Below, one piece after another: positions 24,149-41,648 of a stretch of 64,000 nt of DNA (within the stretch, counting starts at the first letter, position 1; each line of letters starts with the position of its first letter). The translations under genes were made by a program, and so were the position numbers. Location: the NCBI GenBank assembly GCA_000499405.2, contig HG738148.1:7803-71802 (forward strand), given 5' to 3'. This DNA comes from Onchocerca volvulus (lineage: Eukaryota > Nematoda > Chromadorea > Rhabditida > Onchocercidae). The notes below the pieces were generated by a model, which was given only the letters and a program-made list of their open reading frames with translations, did no database searches and was not told the origin of the DNA.

Positions 24149-26835
24149 CTAAATAAATGTTAAATTTAGTACTGATTAAATTTAATATACAAGAAATCGA
24201 ATATTTAATAAAATTTTTTGCAAAATATTGAGTGTTAAGAAAAGTGAAAAGTAATAACCATTCAAAAAAGTACTGTGAAAGCAAATGTGAGAAATTACAC
24301 ACTGATTCTTCAATAATGGACAACAAATAAAAATTTTTTGATTTCTGTTGTGCTGTCTGAAAAAAAAAAAAAATCTATTAATCAAATTTTCCAATGTTAA
24401 AATTTTTACTAGCACAAATAAGTTTCCGTTTCATTATCAATTAATTTATCAATTGATAATCATCTATCGTATGTATGAAAATTTCTCACTTTGCTACTAT
24501 AACAATATTAGATTGCATTTATAATTGAATACAAATATCAATATATTTAGCAGTTAAATGTTATTTCAAGTATCCACATATATGGAATATAAAATTAATT
24601 ATATTAAGAAATCAATAAATTTGGATATATTAAGAAAGTAATAATATATATATTCAAATATGTTCATGTGTATTCTACTATCTGAATAATTATTATTCAA
24701 AAAAGTAATTACCATTTTTTCAAAAAAAATATTTTTTCCAAAAAAATATTTGTGCAGTTACAGTAAAAAAAAAGTGGAAAGCATTTATCATTCAAAACAG
24801 TACTTTTAAGCCAAATGTGAAAAATTACAGACTGATTTTTCAATAATGGAAAAAATAAAAAAGAAAAACTTCTATAAATGATAATTTCCGCAAAAAAACT
24901 CGCAGGAATTCTACTTCTAAGCATTAAAGATGAAAATTTCTTGTGAAAATAAAAAAGGAAAAAAAGATATTTAAAAAAATGATATTTATCATTATATCAA
25001 TATGCTGATGATTTTTACTGAAAAAAAAAAAAACCAGAAATGATGAATTGTTGCAATTTTACCAAAATGACATTAAAAAAAAAAAAGAAAGACAAAATGA
25101 CGAATTTTTGTGACGATTGTTTCAAATTCAAATTTTAAGATATATGCGACAGTGATCAAAAGATATTTAAATTGATATTAATATAAAAGGAATAATTTTT
25201 TTTTTAGAAAGAAACCAAAATATTTCAGTCACCAATTTGATGAATGCAAAAAAAAAAAAAATAGAAAATTAAAAATTTCATTTCCGCAATCAAAAAAAAA
25301 AAAAACCTGTTTGTTTTTTAAAAACAAAACAATATTCATTTTATGTCCTTCAAATTCGAATGATAAATATATTCTTTAGCTTAATTAATTAGCAAAAAGT
25401 CTAAAAATTGAAAAATTTCAAAAATTGAAAAAAGGAAAAAAAAAACAATTATTGTTTATTTAATTGTTAGCAAATTCAGTTATTTAGTTATATATATATA
25501 ATTCTATATAGCGATATTTCTTTTCAGAAATAAAAATAAATAAATAAATAATTATATTTTAAAATTTTAAAACAAATAATAAACAATTTTTTTTCTTACT
25601 TTTTTTTTTAGGAAAAAATAAAAAAACAGAATAATGAAAACTTCTTTTTTCTTTTCCTAATCGATAGCAACAAGTATTTTTACCGCGGAATTTACCGCGC
25701 CTTCTCTCAAAGTATTTACAACTTTTTATGGATCTTCAGCTTTTTTTTTTTTTTTCTAAACATCGTAATGGATTATAAAGTTGTAAGTTAAACTTGCAAC
25801 TTTATGTTTCATTCTTTCTCACATTTTAATTCTTTCTTATATTTTTCTTTTGCAAAATTAATAATTTAATTTATTAATTTCTGCTATACTATAATAATTA
25901 TTGAAATTTCTAATACATATATTTTCTTGATAATTTAGTAAATATACAAAAAACATCTTACTTGGATGAAATAATTCCTGCAAGAAAGGAATGGCAAAAA
26001 AAATTAATGATTACTTGCACATTATTGACTTTTCGTCCAAAAAAACAATAAAAAAAAGAAAAAGAAAAAAAGGTCAAAGATCAATCTAAGACCGTTGACC
26101 ATAGCTTAATGTGATGGAAATGTTCGCATTTCGAATTAGAACCTATTAGAAAATATCACAAAATATCGCCAAAATGCTTCCTGTATGATTTTTAAATTTT
26201 TTCTTTTCCTTTTTTTTCCATAATTTTTTTATTTGCTAAATTATTTAAATATTTTTTCTATGATTTTTTCTGACATTTTTTTCATTAGTTTTTGTTATTA
26301 TAAGGCTAAAAAGTTTTATTTATTTATTTTTAATTTCTATACCGTTAAATAAATTGTTGTAATTGTTTCTGTTAGCATTTTTTTTTTCAAATTTTAATTA
26401 ATGTTTCATGTCATTTCCTATCATTCCATCGTTTTATTGATTCTGCTATCCTCAACTCTTCTTATTCAATCGTTTATGAACACACACATCTACACAACAT
26501 ACATACACATATATACACACATCCACATACAAAAATTAACAAAATGCTAAAATGAGGAAAGTTTTTGTCACAAAATTTGTAAAAAATATTAATTTTGTGG
26601 AAATAATGGATTTTTTTATTCTTTTTTTTTTGGAATTCATTTCTTCCTCTTTTTCAATTCTTTTTCGCTATCTTAGTTACTTTTTACTCTGTAATCTTTC
26701 AAATTTAATAAATCAAGCTTTAATTAACAAAGTATATGTTGTACTTACATTAATGAATATAATTTATGGAATGTAATTTTATTTTTTTTTTATTTTTTTC
26801 TATGGCTTCATTTATAAATTTTAGGAAATAACATG

Positions 26836-26911
26836 CTGGACATTTGTTGATTCATGTATGTTGACATCTGACATCCGTTGGACATCGTTGGACATCTCTA
26901 CATCGGTAGAC
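26836..26911 (+). repeat. short GACATC-rich repeat cluster
   Basis: The hexamer GACATC and its extension TTGGACATC recur about five times within 75 bp, about 85 bp upstream of the S34 start codon. It could be a promoter element array or simple repetition; the sequence does not decide. Confidence 0.5.
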
Positions 26912-26971
26912 CATGTAAATAGTTACGTATGAAGAATAGTAATAATAGAATAATGGTAAATTTGGAGTAAA

Positions 26972-26981
26972 TTTTTTGCAG
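26972..26981 (+). promoter_or_regulatory. probable trans-splice acceptor of S34
   Basis: TTTTTTGCAG lies 12 bases before the ATG with no upstream exon apparent. This matches the usual placement of a spliced-leader acceptor in nematodes. Confidence 0.55.
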
Positions 26982-26993
26982 ATATTATAGAAA

Positions 26994-28658
26994 ATGGTTC
27001 CAAATATACGCTATATCGGTAATTATGACATAAATGCGGAAGGGAAATTTCTTTGGGAAATTCTTTGTCAATTGAGAAATCTTGGAATTGGAAGAGTTGT
27101 AACGAAGAATGAATGGGCGAGAAAATGGCCGAAACAACCATCATATTTAAAAATTGTTCGGGTAAGTTGAATGAATTTGTTCGAGTATTCTTATGAAATT
27201 GATAAAAGTGGAAAACATATGCCGATGATATTTTAGTAATATTTACTTTTTCCATCGGTGATCACAATTAATTAGCACTGAATTGTTTAATTAATTAATC
27301 GTTTTTTGATATAGTTGACAGTAATTTATTGAAGATGAATTGTTAGCAAAGAAATGACATTGTCATACGGCAGATTTTGGTTTACGCGATTGAAAATTCG
27401 TTTTTCTTGAATAGATTGAATTTTTAGGCTTGTCCAGCGATGGATCGATGGTTACTTCGAGGGAAACTTTGGGCAGATTGGACATTTAGAGGCATTAATT
27501 TAGGTTTATACGAATTTAGTACCGACCTAGCACGCTCAGGTATGCTCAGTTTATGTTCTTTTATTTTGATAACTTCTCAAAAGTCTCTTAGATCCTGAAT
27601 TTTATGTTCTTTTCCAAGAGCATTTTTTCCAGTGATTAAATCAGTTTTGATTAAATAGAAATATTGTTAATTGGTTTGGCTTTCTTTGGCACTGAAATTA
27701 AGAAGATATTGCAATTAAATTCAATCCAGTGTTGATTTAATTCCTAAATTTAATTAGTTATTTTCTTTTCTGTAGATTGGCGTTTAATCCACAAGCATGA
27801 GGAAGCTGAATTCATGAAATGTGACAGTCCTATGAAACCAATTGAGTATCCGAAAACAATGCCACTTCCTCCTTATCTTGTATGAAATTATTCTTTAAGA
27901 TTCCCTCAGTACATTCAGAATTTTTTTCTTCCTTAGAAGCATCAAATTTGAATTTGCTTAAAGATAAAAGTTTTTCTTCTATATTTATGAACTCCTTTTC
28001 ACTGAAATCTCTCATATTCCTCAAACAAAATCGAAATTTTCTCACAAATAAATTTCAGCGAGCTGTATGTGAAAACGGTGATGTGGTAAGAATGGAGGAG
28101 AAACGGATAAATTTGGATTTATGTTTGGATCCTCAGTTTATCATGATTAAGCATCTTTTCAAGCAGGTTTACTTGAATTTATCACATACGCTATTTTTTT
28201 TTCTCAGTTTATATATATACGTTTTCACTTTTTTTTATCCTTTGTTAGAAATTTCAGCAGCGAAGTTCATTTTAAATGTAGCATTTTATAGATGAATTTA
28301 GTTTCATAATTTATTATTTAGTATATCGTTAAACTTACTCGCACTATTTGAGTATATTCCTTCCTTCTTATCAAATGAATCATTGCAGGTTGAAGCGCGA
28401 CATGGAAATTCTATTTATGAAGAAACAAGACCTGAAATTTGGTTAGATTTATATGGCGATGAAATGCCGACAAAAGTAGAGGCATGGACGGTTGGTCCAG
28501 CAGAGTTGCGACCTCATTTTGATAATTCTGTTCCGACGCCTTGTCCTTCGGAACTAAGCAATATGTCATTGCCTGAATTTAAATTCGATTTTCCAGAATT
28601 AGAAAATATTAATAATGTTGCAAATGTGGAAAATTCGGATGAGAATAAACATCCGTAG
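26994..28658 (+). CDS. mrps-34: mitochondrial small ribosomal subunit protein mS34
   Basis: A component of the small subunit of the mitochondrial ribosome. Five exons join in frame: 26994-27161, 27428-27539, 27776-27879, 28059-28166 and 28389-28658, giving 253 residues. Family marks are GIGRVVTKNEW (human GLGRLVTRKSW), LWADWTFRG and, at the start of exon 3, DWRLIHKHEE (human DWRLVPKHEE). The protein starts close to the conserved core, without the longer N-terminal segment of the human protein. It has a C-terminal extension rich in acidic residues and prolines. No clear mitochondrial presequence is visible, so targeting is internal or the true start lies upstream. AATAAA follows at 28707-28712. 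The next same-strand gene starts about 730 bp later. Confidence 0.9.
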
Positions 28659-29390
28659 AATACTGTGATGTTTAACTAAATGATATGGGATCAACAGTAG
28701 ATACTTAATAAAGGAGTAATAAAAAAAAAAAAACTTTTGATTAGTAATGAAGAAAAGGAAGAAAGGAGAAAAATATATCCTTTCAGTAAATTGGTGGTGC
28801 ATATTTGATTGAAAGTTAACGATTAAATAGCGATGAGATCAGATGGTTTGTGCATTAATATCCCATAAATCAATTAATGTCTGTAAGTATTTTTTCTTTG
28901 TTCGTTTTTTAATTTTTATTTCGAATTGTCATTTCTCCCTTCCACTTTTAGTTCCCATTGAATATTTCCTACCAAGTCGATGTATAGTGTTGGCATATTG
29001 TATATAAATTATAGTTTGTTGTTGAATAAAACATTAATAGGCGTTTCATTATTTTGCTTTCCATAAAATTGAAACGGTCGTTGCCGTTAAGACAAATGTT
29101 GATTATTTAGAGAATGCTTATAATCAATCTGAATAAGGAATAACAGTTAAGGAGCATACTGTTGGCAGCTATATTTCAAAATGATATTTTTGTTGAATTT
29201 TTTTTATTGTACATATGTAAATGCACGCATAATTTCTATAAGCAAATAAATATTTCGCACGTTTGATAATTATATATTTATCAAACATATATATTTATTT
29301 ATTTTAAACTCATTATATGTATCTTCTTATCACAATTGCAGCTTTAGTTCAACTGGTTTTGTTTGTATTTCAAACATATTAGACACAACA
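28659..29390 (+). other. S34 to CTP synthase intergenic region
   Basis: Contains the S34 poly(A) signal (AATAAA, 28707-28712) followed by a genomic A run. At 29333-29341 is a CAATTGCAG site that could receive a spliced leader for the CTP synthase mRNA. The spacing is longer than in a typical nematode operon but does not rule one out. Confidence 0.5.
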
Positions 29391-34989
<5,599 letters not shown>

Positions 34990-37854
34990 AACGAAATGTC
35001 GGTGATTCAGCTTATATTTGGAAATTTTTTCATTTTTTACGAAAATATTTTAGGCATAATTCTTTCCTTATTGATTGTTATTTTATCTGTACATTGTTAT
35101 TTTTACGCTTTAAATCTGTTTCAGCAATCAGGATCAATTTATTTACTCATGGATTTATCAGATTATGATTGATTTTTCTCTTTTTTTTTTTTTGTTTGTC
35201 GAGTTTCACTTAACTATTGTATCCCAATATTTTGCAATATCTTTTTTTTTCTTAAATATTATGCCAACATCCCTTTATTTTCGTTCAAAAAGGAACAAGC
35301 ATGCATGAATGTGTTTTATTATCATTTGCTGTCTACATTTTTAAATAATTTCTTATTATTTTTATTCATCTTATTTTCACCTTTATAATTCTTAGTCATT
35401 CTCTTTTTCATCTTAAAAAAAATAGTTTCACTTTACTGTACTTCAACATTTTGCATTATCCCATTTCAGTATTTCAATAACAATTGCATTATAGAGATGC
35501 AATGCTTTTTGATCTTGTGGATAATGATTACCCTTCTAAAGGCATACAAAATTTGATCAGTTTTGTTAAAAATACTTTTATTTCGAAATAGCATCGAACG
35601 ATGAGAAAGACTGAAAAATATAAGGGAAAAAATTGGAAGAAAAAGGGATAGGAAAATTCATTCCAAAAATTTCCATTTGCAAATTTTGTTGCTAGGATAT
35701 AAAATATTCTCTCATTGTTTTTTCCATTTTTTCTTTGAATGAAGAAAACCTGAGAATTACGAAGAACAATCAATTTTTCTGATATCTGAAAATTAAGGGA
35801 TTTTTTTGAGATTTTTTAGGCTCTAAATCTATAATAAAATTAATATTGAAGATCTGCAAACAAAGGAGAAATGGGGAAATAATAGTGCATGAAGTGTTTA
35901 ATATTGCGAAATAACAGGAATTGAAATTTGATTTGTTTCGAAAATTCCAGGTATTTTTTTCCTTCTAATTTTCGCCCATTTCCTAATTACTTGTCATTGG
36001 TAACTTTTTTTTTGCTAATTTTGATGAACAAAATTTTGAGTATTCTCTGAATAAGAGGTTTTTCTTTAACTGAATCTTGCGAATCGTTTCACATTTCTTC
36101 AGTCCTTCTTGTTTTATGTCGTTGATCTGTTATGCACTTTTCTTTTTTCGTTTTATTCTTCGCATTAAAAATTTTTTGATAAAGTATCATTGATTTGCTC
36201 TTAAGGACTTTGTATGAATAATTTCGGATAAGATTTATGGTATACAGCATCGATTTAAATCAAAAAAAAAAGAAAAAAAAAAGATTAAATAATCGATTGG
36301 AAGTAATAGTTATTATTGAAGAAATTATGACAATTATCGTTGTTATCCCGAAAAAAAGTAGATTAATGTTCTAGTTGAGAAATAAATTGACAAAACTTTT
36401 GTTTTGCTCTTCGATTTGGATTGGGCTATAGTTTGTTCGGAATTTGGTGTAAATTTGAAATGCTTACGAAATATGTGCATTGTTACGTAATGAGTCATTG
36501 GAAGTGAAATAATCGCTATTCGATATAAATATTTTGATTATTTGTCAGGTATTTTGATTATAAATATTTCAATTATTTATCAAATATTGCTTAATCTTGA
36601 TGTTGCTAAATAGTACTTTGTTATATTTCACGTAATACTAATATTTTATGCGAGGAAAAATTTGATAAATTCATTTTAATTTATTTTTATTAAATTTCCT
36701 AAGCGCTTGTTGTGCAGAAGTGAAATAACACTTTTTAACGACAATATCTTCTTATCAGTACATAATCGATAAGTTAGTTAATCTTGATTTTTCGAAAATA
36801 AAAGATAAGATAAAACTATCATTCGGCCGAGGTTATTTTTTGTTTTGTACTATAATGTTGGGAGTTCAAAATAAGACTTGAAATAACATATGGATTTATA
36901 ATAAATAGAGCTATTTCGATAATTTAAATAGTTAATTGAAATTCAAAAGAAAAAGAAAGAAAGAGTTTGAATTATTAATGCAGGATTGTTTCATAGGATT
37001 ATTTTGCAAAAGTTCATTAGAATATTGCAAAATATACATTAAATATATTTAACCTAAAATTCTTATAAATTTTATAAATTCTTATAAAAATTCTTATAAA
37101 TATCTTAATAAGATTATTATCATTGTTTATGTTTATATTTGCATTATTTATTTTTTATTTATTTATTTTTTTTTTTTTTGTATTGGTATGATGAATTGGT
37201 AAACTTTCTTGCACAAATGATAGAGCAATAGTGTAAATGCAGACATGGAGCAACTGGTTTTGCATGGTATAAAGTTTTTTTTTTTTCTAATTTAACATTT
37301 TTGAGAAAAAGAGAAAAACAATTTAACAATAATTGGTTGTAAAGAATGACGGCGCTATTGGGCAAATTTCTGAAGTTTGTTGTATGAAAAAGAAGAAAGA
37401 ATTGTCGACTAATGAAGTTTATTTATTTTGTAGTTGTTAGAATTCGCTTTTTTTTTTTTTTTCTGTTAAATATATCTGTGAAATCTAATCCGGAAAGAAG
37501 AATTTTAAATTGAAATTGATAAGATATGATTCGGAGATAACGAATATTTTATGCACGGTAAATCTTACATGTCATAAAGACTTTAGTAGAAAATTTTGGT
37601 TTTTTGCATTTATTGGTTCATTTTGAGGAAGGAAAGAACATTTTTAATTTGGTCATTAGATGCTCCATGTTCGAATCATATCTCTGACCTAAATAAAGCC
37701 TAAATTAACTTATAGTGATTCTGTGAATGTTTTTCTTACATTCTTTGTTCCATTCTTTCTTGAATAGCTTGAACAATTTATATTATCAGATGTGTCGAAT
37801 TTATTCATTTCCATATTTATAGTAATTGATTTAATTTCTATTACAGATCTCAGA
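34990..37854. other. intergenic, no gene recognised
   Basis: Should hold the 3' UTR of CTP synthase and the promoter of the PI 4-kinase gene. Open frames here are short and lack domains or matching splice sites. The TAAATTCTTATAAA-like motif is repeated several times at 37020-37110. Confidence 0.5.
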
Positions 37855-38663
37855 ATGAAACGAAATCAACAAATTAAAATGTTTTGGCGTCGATTGTACA
37901 GAGAAGATAAGAAATTAAAGATATTAATGTTAGATGTTGATGATGAAGATTTTTTAGAAAATTTGAATGATTGTTTGGATGCATTCCAATCTGACATTCA
38001 TCCAATTTTAATTCCATCCGGAAGTTCAGGTATGTAAAATTCATCAAATATTTTACTGTTATAAAATACGAAGATTAATATTGCTGTGTATAAAAAAATC
38101 AAAATTAGACGAAGTATTTTTAATATAAATGTATGGTCTAATTATTTAGTTTAATAATTCTTCACCTTTCCTTAACCAATATTTCTCATGCGATTAAGTT
38201 AGCCATTTTGTAATCACATATTTTACGAACCTATTATAATCCTTTTTTTTTTTTTCAAAAAATTCAAAACTATATTAATAAAATGGAAAGATAAATAGAA
38301 ATATTTTGAGTAATAAGAAAAAAAATCTCAATTTTTTTTCTATTTCACATTATCTCTATATTAAGGCGATAATTTTTTTTTTTCAGGTTCATATTTTATT
38401 CGAAATTTACAAGGCCGACATATTGGTGTGTTCAAACCAAAAGATGAGGAACCATTTGCTGAAAATAATCCGAAATGGCCAAAATTCTTACAACGATTCC
38501 TTTGTTTTTGCTGTTATGGACGTTCATGCTTGATACCACTTAATGGTTATCTATCTGAGGTAGCTGCTTCATTAGTCGATGAACGATTACAGGTTGGTAT
38601 AGTTCACTTATTCATCTGAAAAATACTTGTCGATTCTTTATGGTTTCTTACAAACAAAATACT

Positions 38664-38698
<35 letters not shown>

Positions 38699-40336
38699 AC
38701 GTAAAGTGATATTTTATTCTTCCTTCAAATTTATCCATACATTGTCTTGCAGCTATATATAGTTCCAAAAACTCGTGTTGTCAAAATGGCATCCGCTTCA
38801 TTCTTTTATCCAAGGCGATGTTGGTCGGCATCAGAAGTATATCCAAAAATTGGAAGTTATCAAGTAATCCTAATGTTTTTATTCAAATCAGTTTTTTGAT
38901 GATTTCTATTTCACGACTTAGTCTTATTGGAAACATAAATTTCATTATTGTTAGGATATTATTTGTTTTCATTTCATCATAAATTTGTTCCAGATTTTTT
39001 TCTTGTTACTTTTCGGAAAAAAGTAGGAAGTTAAGTACATTTAAGGTTTTTGTTCATGGTTATAAACCAGCGTATGATGTGGTACCTGGTTGGGAGCTTA
39101 TCGGTACTAACGATCCACTTACATCTATTGAACGGAAGCGTTTCCTCGTTTTATTTCAAAAAATGTGTATATTAGATTATGTGATTCGAAATACCGATCG
39201 AACCATGGATAATTGGTTGATACGGTTAGTTATTTATTTTGCATTTCAGTTCTCCCAAATTTATTCTATGTATATTCCAATTTTAATTTGAATTTATTTC
39301 AGATATGTTCCGGATGAAATACTTGATATTGCAGCTATAGATCATGGTTTAGCATTCCCTGTTAAACATCCGGAAACCGCAACTGTTCTACGACCATTTG
39401 TATATGGTTGGGCAAATATGGATAGCACACGAGAGGCATAACTTAATTTACTTTTTTATCTTTTTTCCAGATATCCTAGATTAATATTTGAATACATCGG
39501 TAATTTCAAATATATTTCTTAACTACTCAAAGTAATTAACAATTTCACAAGCATACTACTACTTTTTCGCGAAAGTATTATAGCAAATAAAATTAAAATT
39601 TATGATGAATGATCAATTTTCTTTTTTTTTTCACCAGATAAATTGTTTTCCAATGCTAAATATAACTTTTCGTCCACTTTTTTTCCATAATTGACTATTC
39701 TCTTGTTTAAGAAAGATATTTTTTCTTTCTCAGATAATGAAGTTGAAATTGCAAAGCAATCAAATTTTTAAGAGATTGAGTTTTCAAGTAATTTTTTCTT
39801 CATTCTCATTACCTATGAATGATATTTCATTGCTGCCTGAATTCGCCATTTATTTCCAGGTTTGGGATGAACAACTACGTGAGCATTTGCTAGCTCTTCT
39901 TACGCCAATGTTCGTTCATCGTTTATGTATGGAGATCAAAAAACTCTTCATGATCGATACTACCAATAATAGATTTCTGATAAATAATCAGCTGAAAGTA
40001 TTCCGAGGACAGGTGATTCTCATTTAAATCATTAGTTGGCTGACTAACTAGAGTGAGAAATTCTTAATTAGTTGGCTAATTAAGCAAGATTACTTAATGA
40101 AAAATATTTAGTTTGAGATCTATCTGCCAATCAATCAATTACTTTCGGTTACCTAAATAGTCTTACAGATATGGAATTTGCGACTTGCTTTGCTGGAGAA
40201 TGAATCACCGCTGAAAATGATTCAACGACCACTTGTTATCGTTACTAAACGATATCATAGATATCCGACATCCGATGTTTGGGAAGAATGTTTTAAAGCT
40301 AAAACTCCAGATTATTCGGGGAGACGTTGTTGTTAA
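37855..40336 (+). CDS. phosphatidylinositol 4-kinase type II
   Basis: Makes phosphatidylinositol 4-phosphate on Golgi/endosomal membranes. Exons: 37855-38029, 38387-38592, 38753-38863, 39046-39224, 39303-39435, 39860-40012, 40169-40336; 374 residues. Family marks: GSSGSYFIRN and GVFKPKDEEP (nucleotide-binding loop and catalytic Lys), a cysteine cluster CFCCYGRSC equivalent to the palmitoylated CCPCC of mammals, GYLSEVAASLVDE, YVIRNTDRTMDNWLI (catalytic Asp and Asn), AAIDHGLAFPVKHP (metal-binding Asp) and VFRGQIWNL. The exon 5 donor is GC if the conserved PFVYGWA segment is kept. The N-terminal region before the kinase is much shorter than in mammals; an upstream exon is possible because an acceptor (TTACAG) lies just before the ATG. 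The protein ends in two cysteines. AATAAA follows at 40388-40393. Confidence 0.93.
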
Positions 40337-41648
40337 TTTGAATGATTCGAACTAAAGTTCCAGAGTGTATTGAAAGAAATCTTCCTCAATAAATTGTTAC
40401 ATTCCTTCAAAATACTGTCCAGATTTTCAAAAATTTTCAAATCCAACTGGGACCATATCTTTCAAAAATAAAATTTCCTTACGGAATAAATTTTTTATCA
40501 GTAAAGTTGATGAGTTAAGATTCATTTTATAATCTTATGCTTTAAATTGGTCCCTAGAATTTGTATTTGCGATTCCTCTAGTTTCTTTATAATACACTTC
40601 CAACTCTTTTGCTCTCTGTTAGCCCACGGATTGTAATGATATATTTATGAACCATTATTATTATACTAAAATTCGTACTTTCCTATTTTCAATTCTTCAC
40701 GCTAATTTTTCATTTTCTTTCTTCACTTTTATATTCTTCCATGTTGAAATATGTAATTTCTAGCTTTTTCATATAATAAAATTTTTTTCATGTTATCAAA
40801 CTTTTACTTTCATGTAATAAGAGTTTATAGATTACCAGCTACAATAAAATGATGATTCTGACTGTGCAAATCATTTCCTGTGTTTAGTTTATTAAGTAAA
40901 GCAAAAATATTTTTATTTACCGACAAAATTTTGAAAGATGTTTACATCAGTATTATCAGTCTTAAATCCTAAAAAGAAAAACAACTCTTATACTGACCAT
41001 CAACAACATAGCATCCAAACGATATTTACAAGTTCAAATATTGTAAAGAAATCTTGATGCCTGAAAAAAGAGATTAAAAAAGAACACAGGAAAAGGACGA
41101 GAGAGAGATCTCATTGTCCTAATTTCTTACCAGTGGCATATGCTGAATTTTTTGCTAATGGTTCTTCCAGAAAATTACAGATCTATGATATTAATCTTTT
41201 TTATATGGCATCTAGTTTTCAAAATTAAAAAACTGATAGGGGGAGAATGGAATGCACGTATCAAAAACAACACAAATTATAGATATATAAGGAAAATATT
41301 ACTGCTGCGACCACTGAATCATTGAAAAAGTCTGAAACTCACGCCAAACACTTTTGGGTATATCAAAATTATGTAATATAAAGATACGTGTCTTCTGGGG
41401 AACTTCCTTCACTCTCTCTCTCTCCTTTTTTACTAAATCAAAATAAGTAATTGTACTGTTAAAATAGCGAAACATTGAGTTCAAAAAACATTAAACAAAC
41501 TTCTTACACGGCAGATCGATAGACATGGTACTTTCACATTGTATCCGACTCACACTTTCATCTTATGAACCAATTTATAAGTGCCTGCATTCAAAACATC
41601 CTATACAGCTAATTTTTCATATTTTTGTGCTTAGGAAAATTTTAATTA
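40337..41648. other. convergent intergenic region
   Basis: 3' ends of two converging genes. A poly(A) signal for the PI 4-kinase is at 40388-40393. A CTCTCTCTCTC tract lies at about 41410-41425. No gene seen. Confidence 0.5.

Larger units (their letters stand above)
24149..26993. other. intergenic between sphingosine kinase and S34
   Basis: Divergent promoter region of two genes, very AT-rich. A diverged direct repeat is present: 24225-24340 resembles 24755-24870 (shared AAATGTGA, AAATTACA and TTTTTCAATAATGGA-like blocks). Positions 26836-26911 contain several close copies of a TTGGACATC motif. No exon was recognised, although an upstream first exon of sphingosine kinase could be hidden here. 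Confidence 0.5.
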
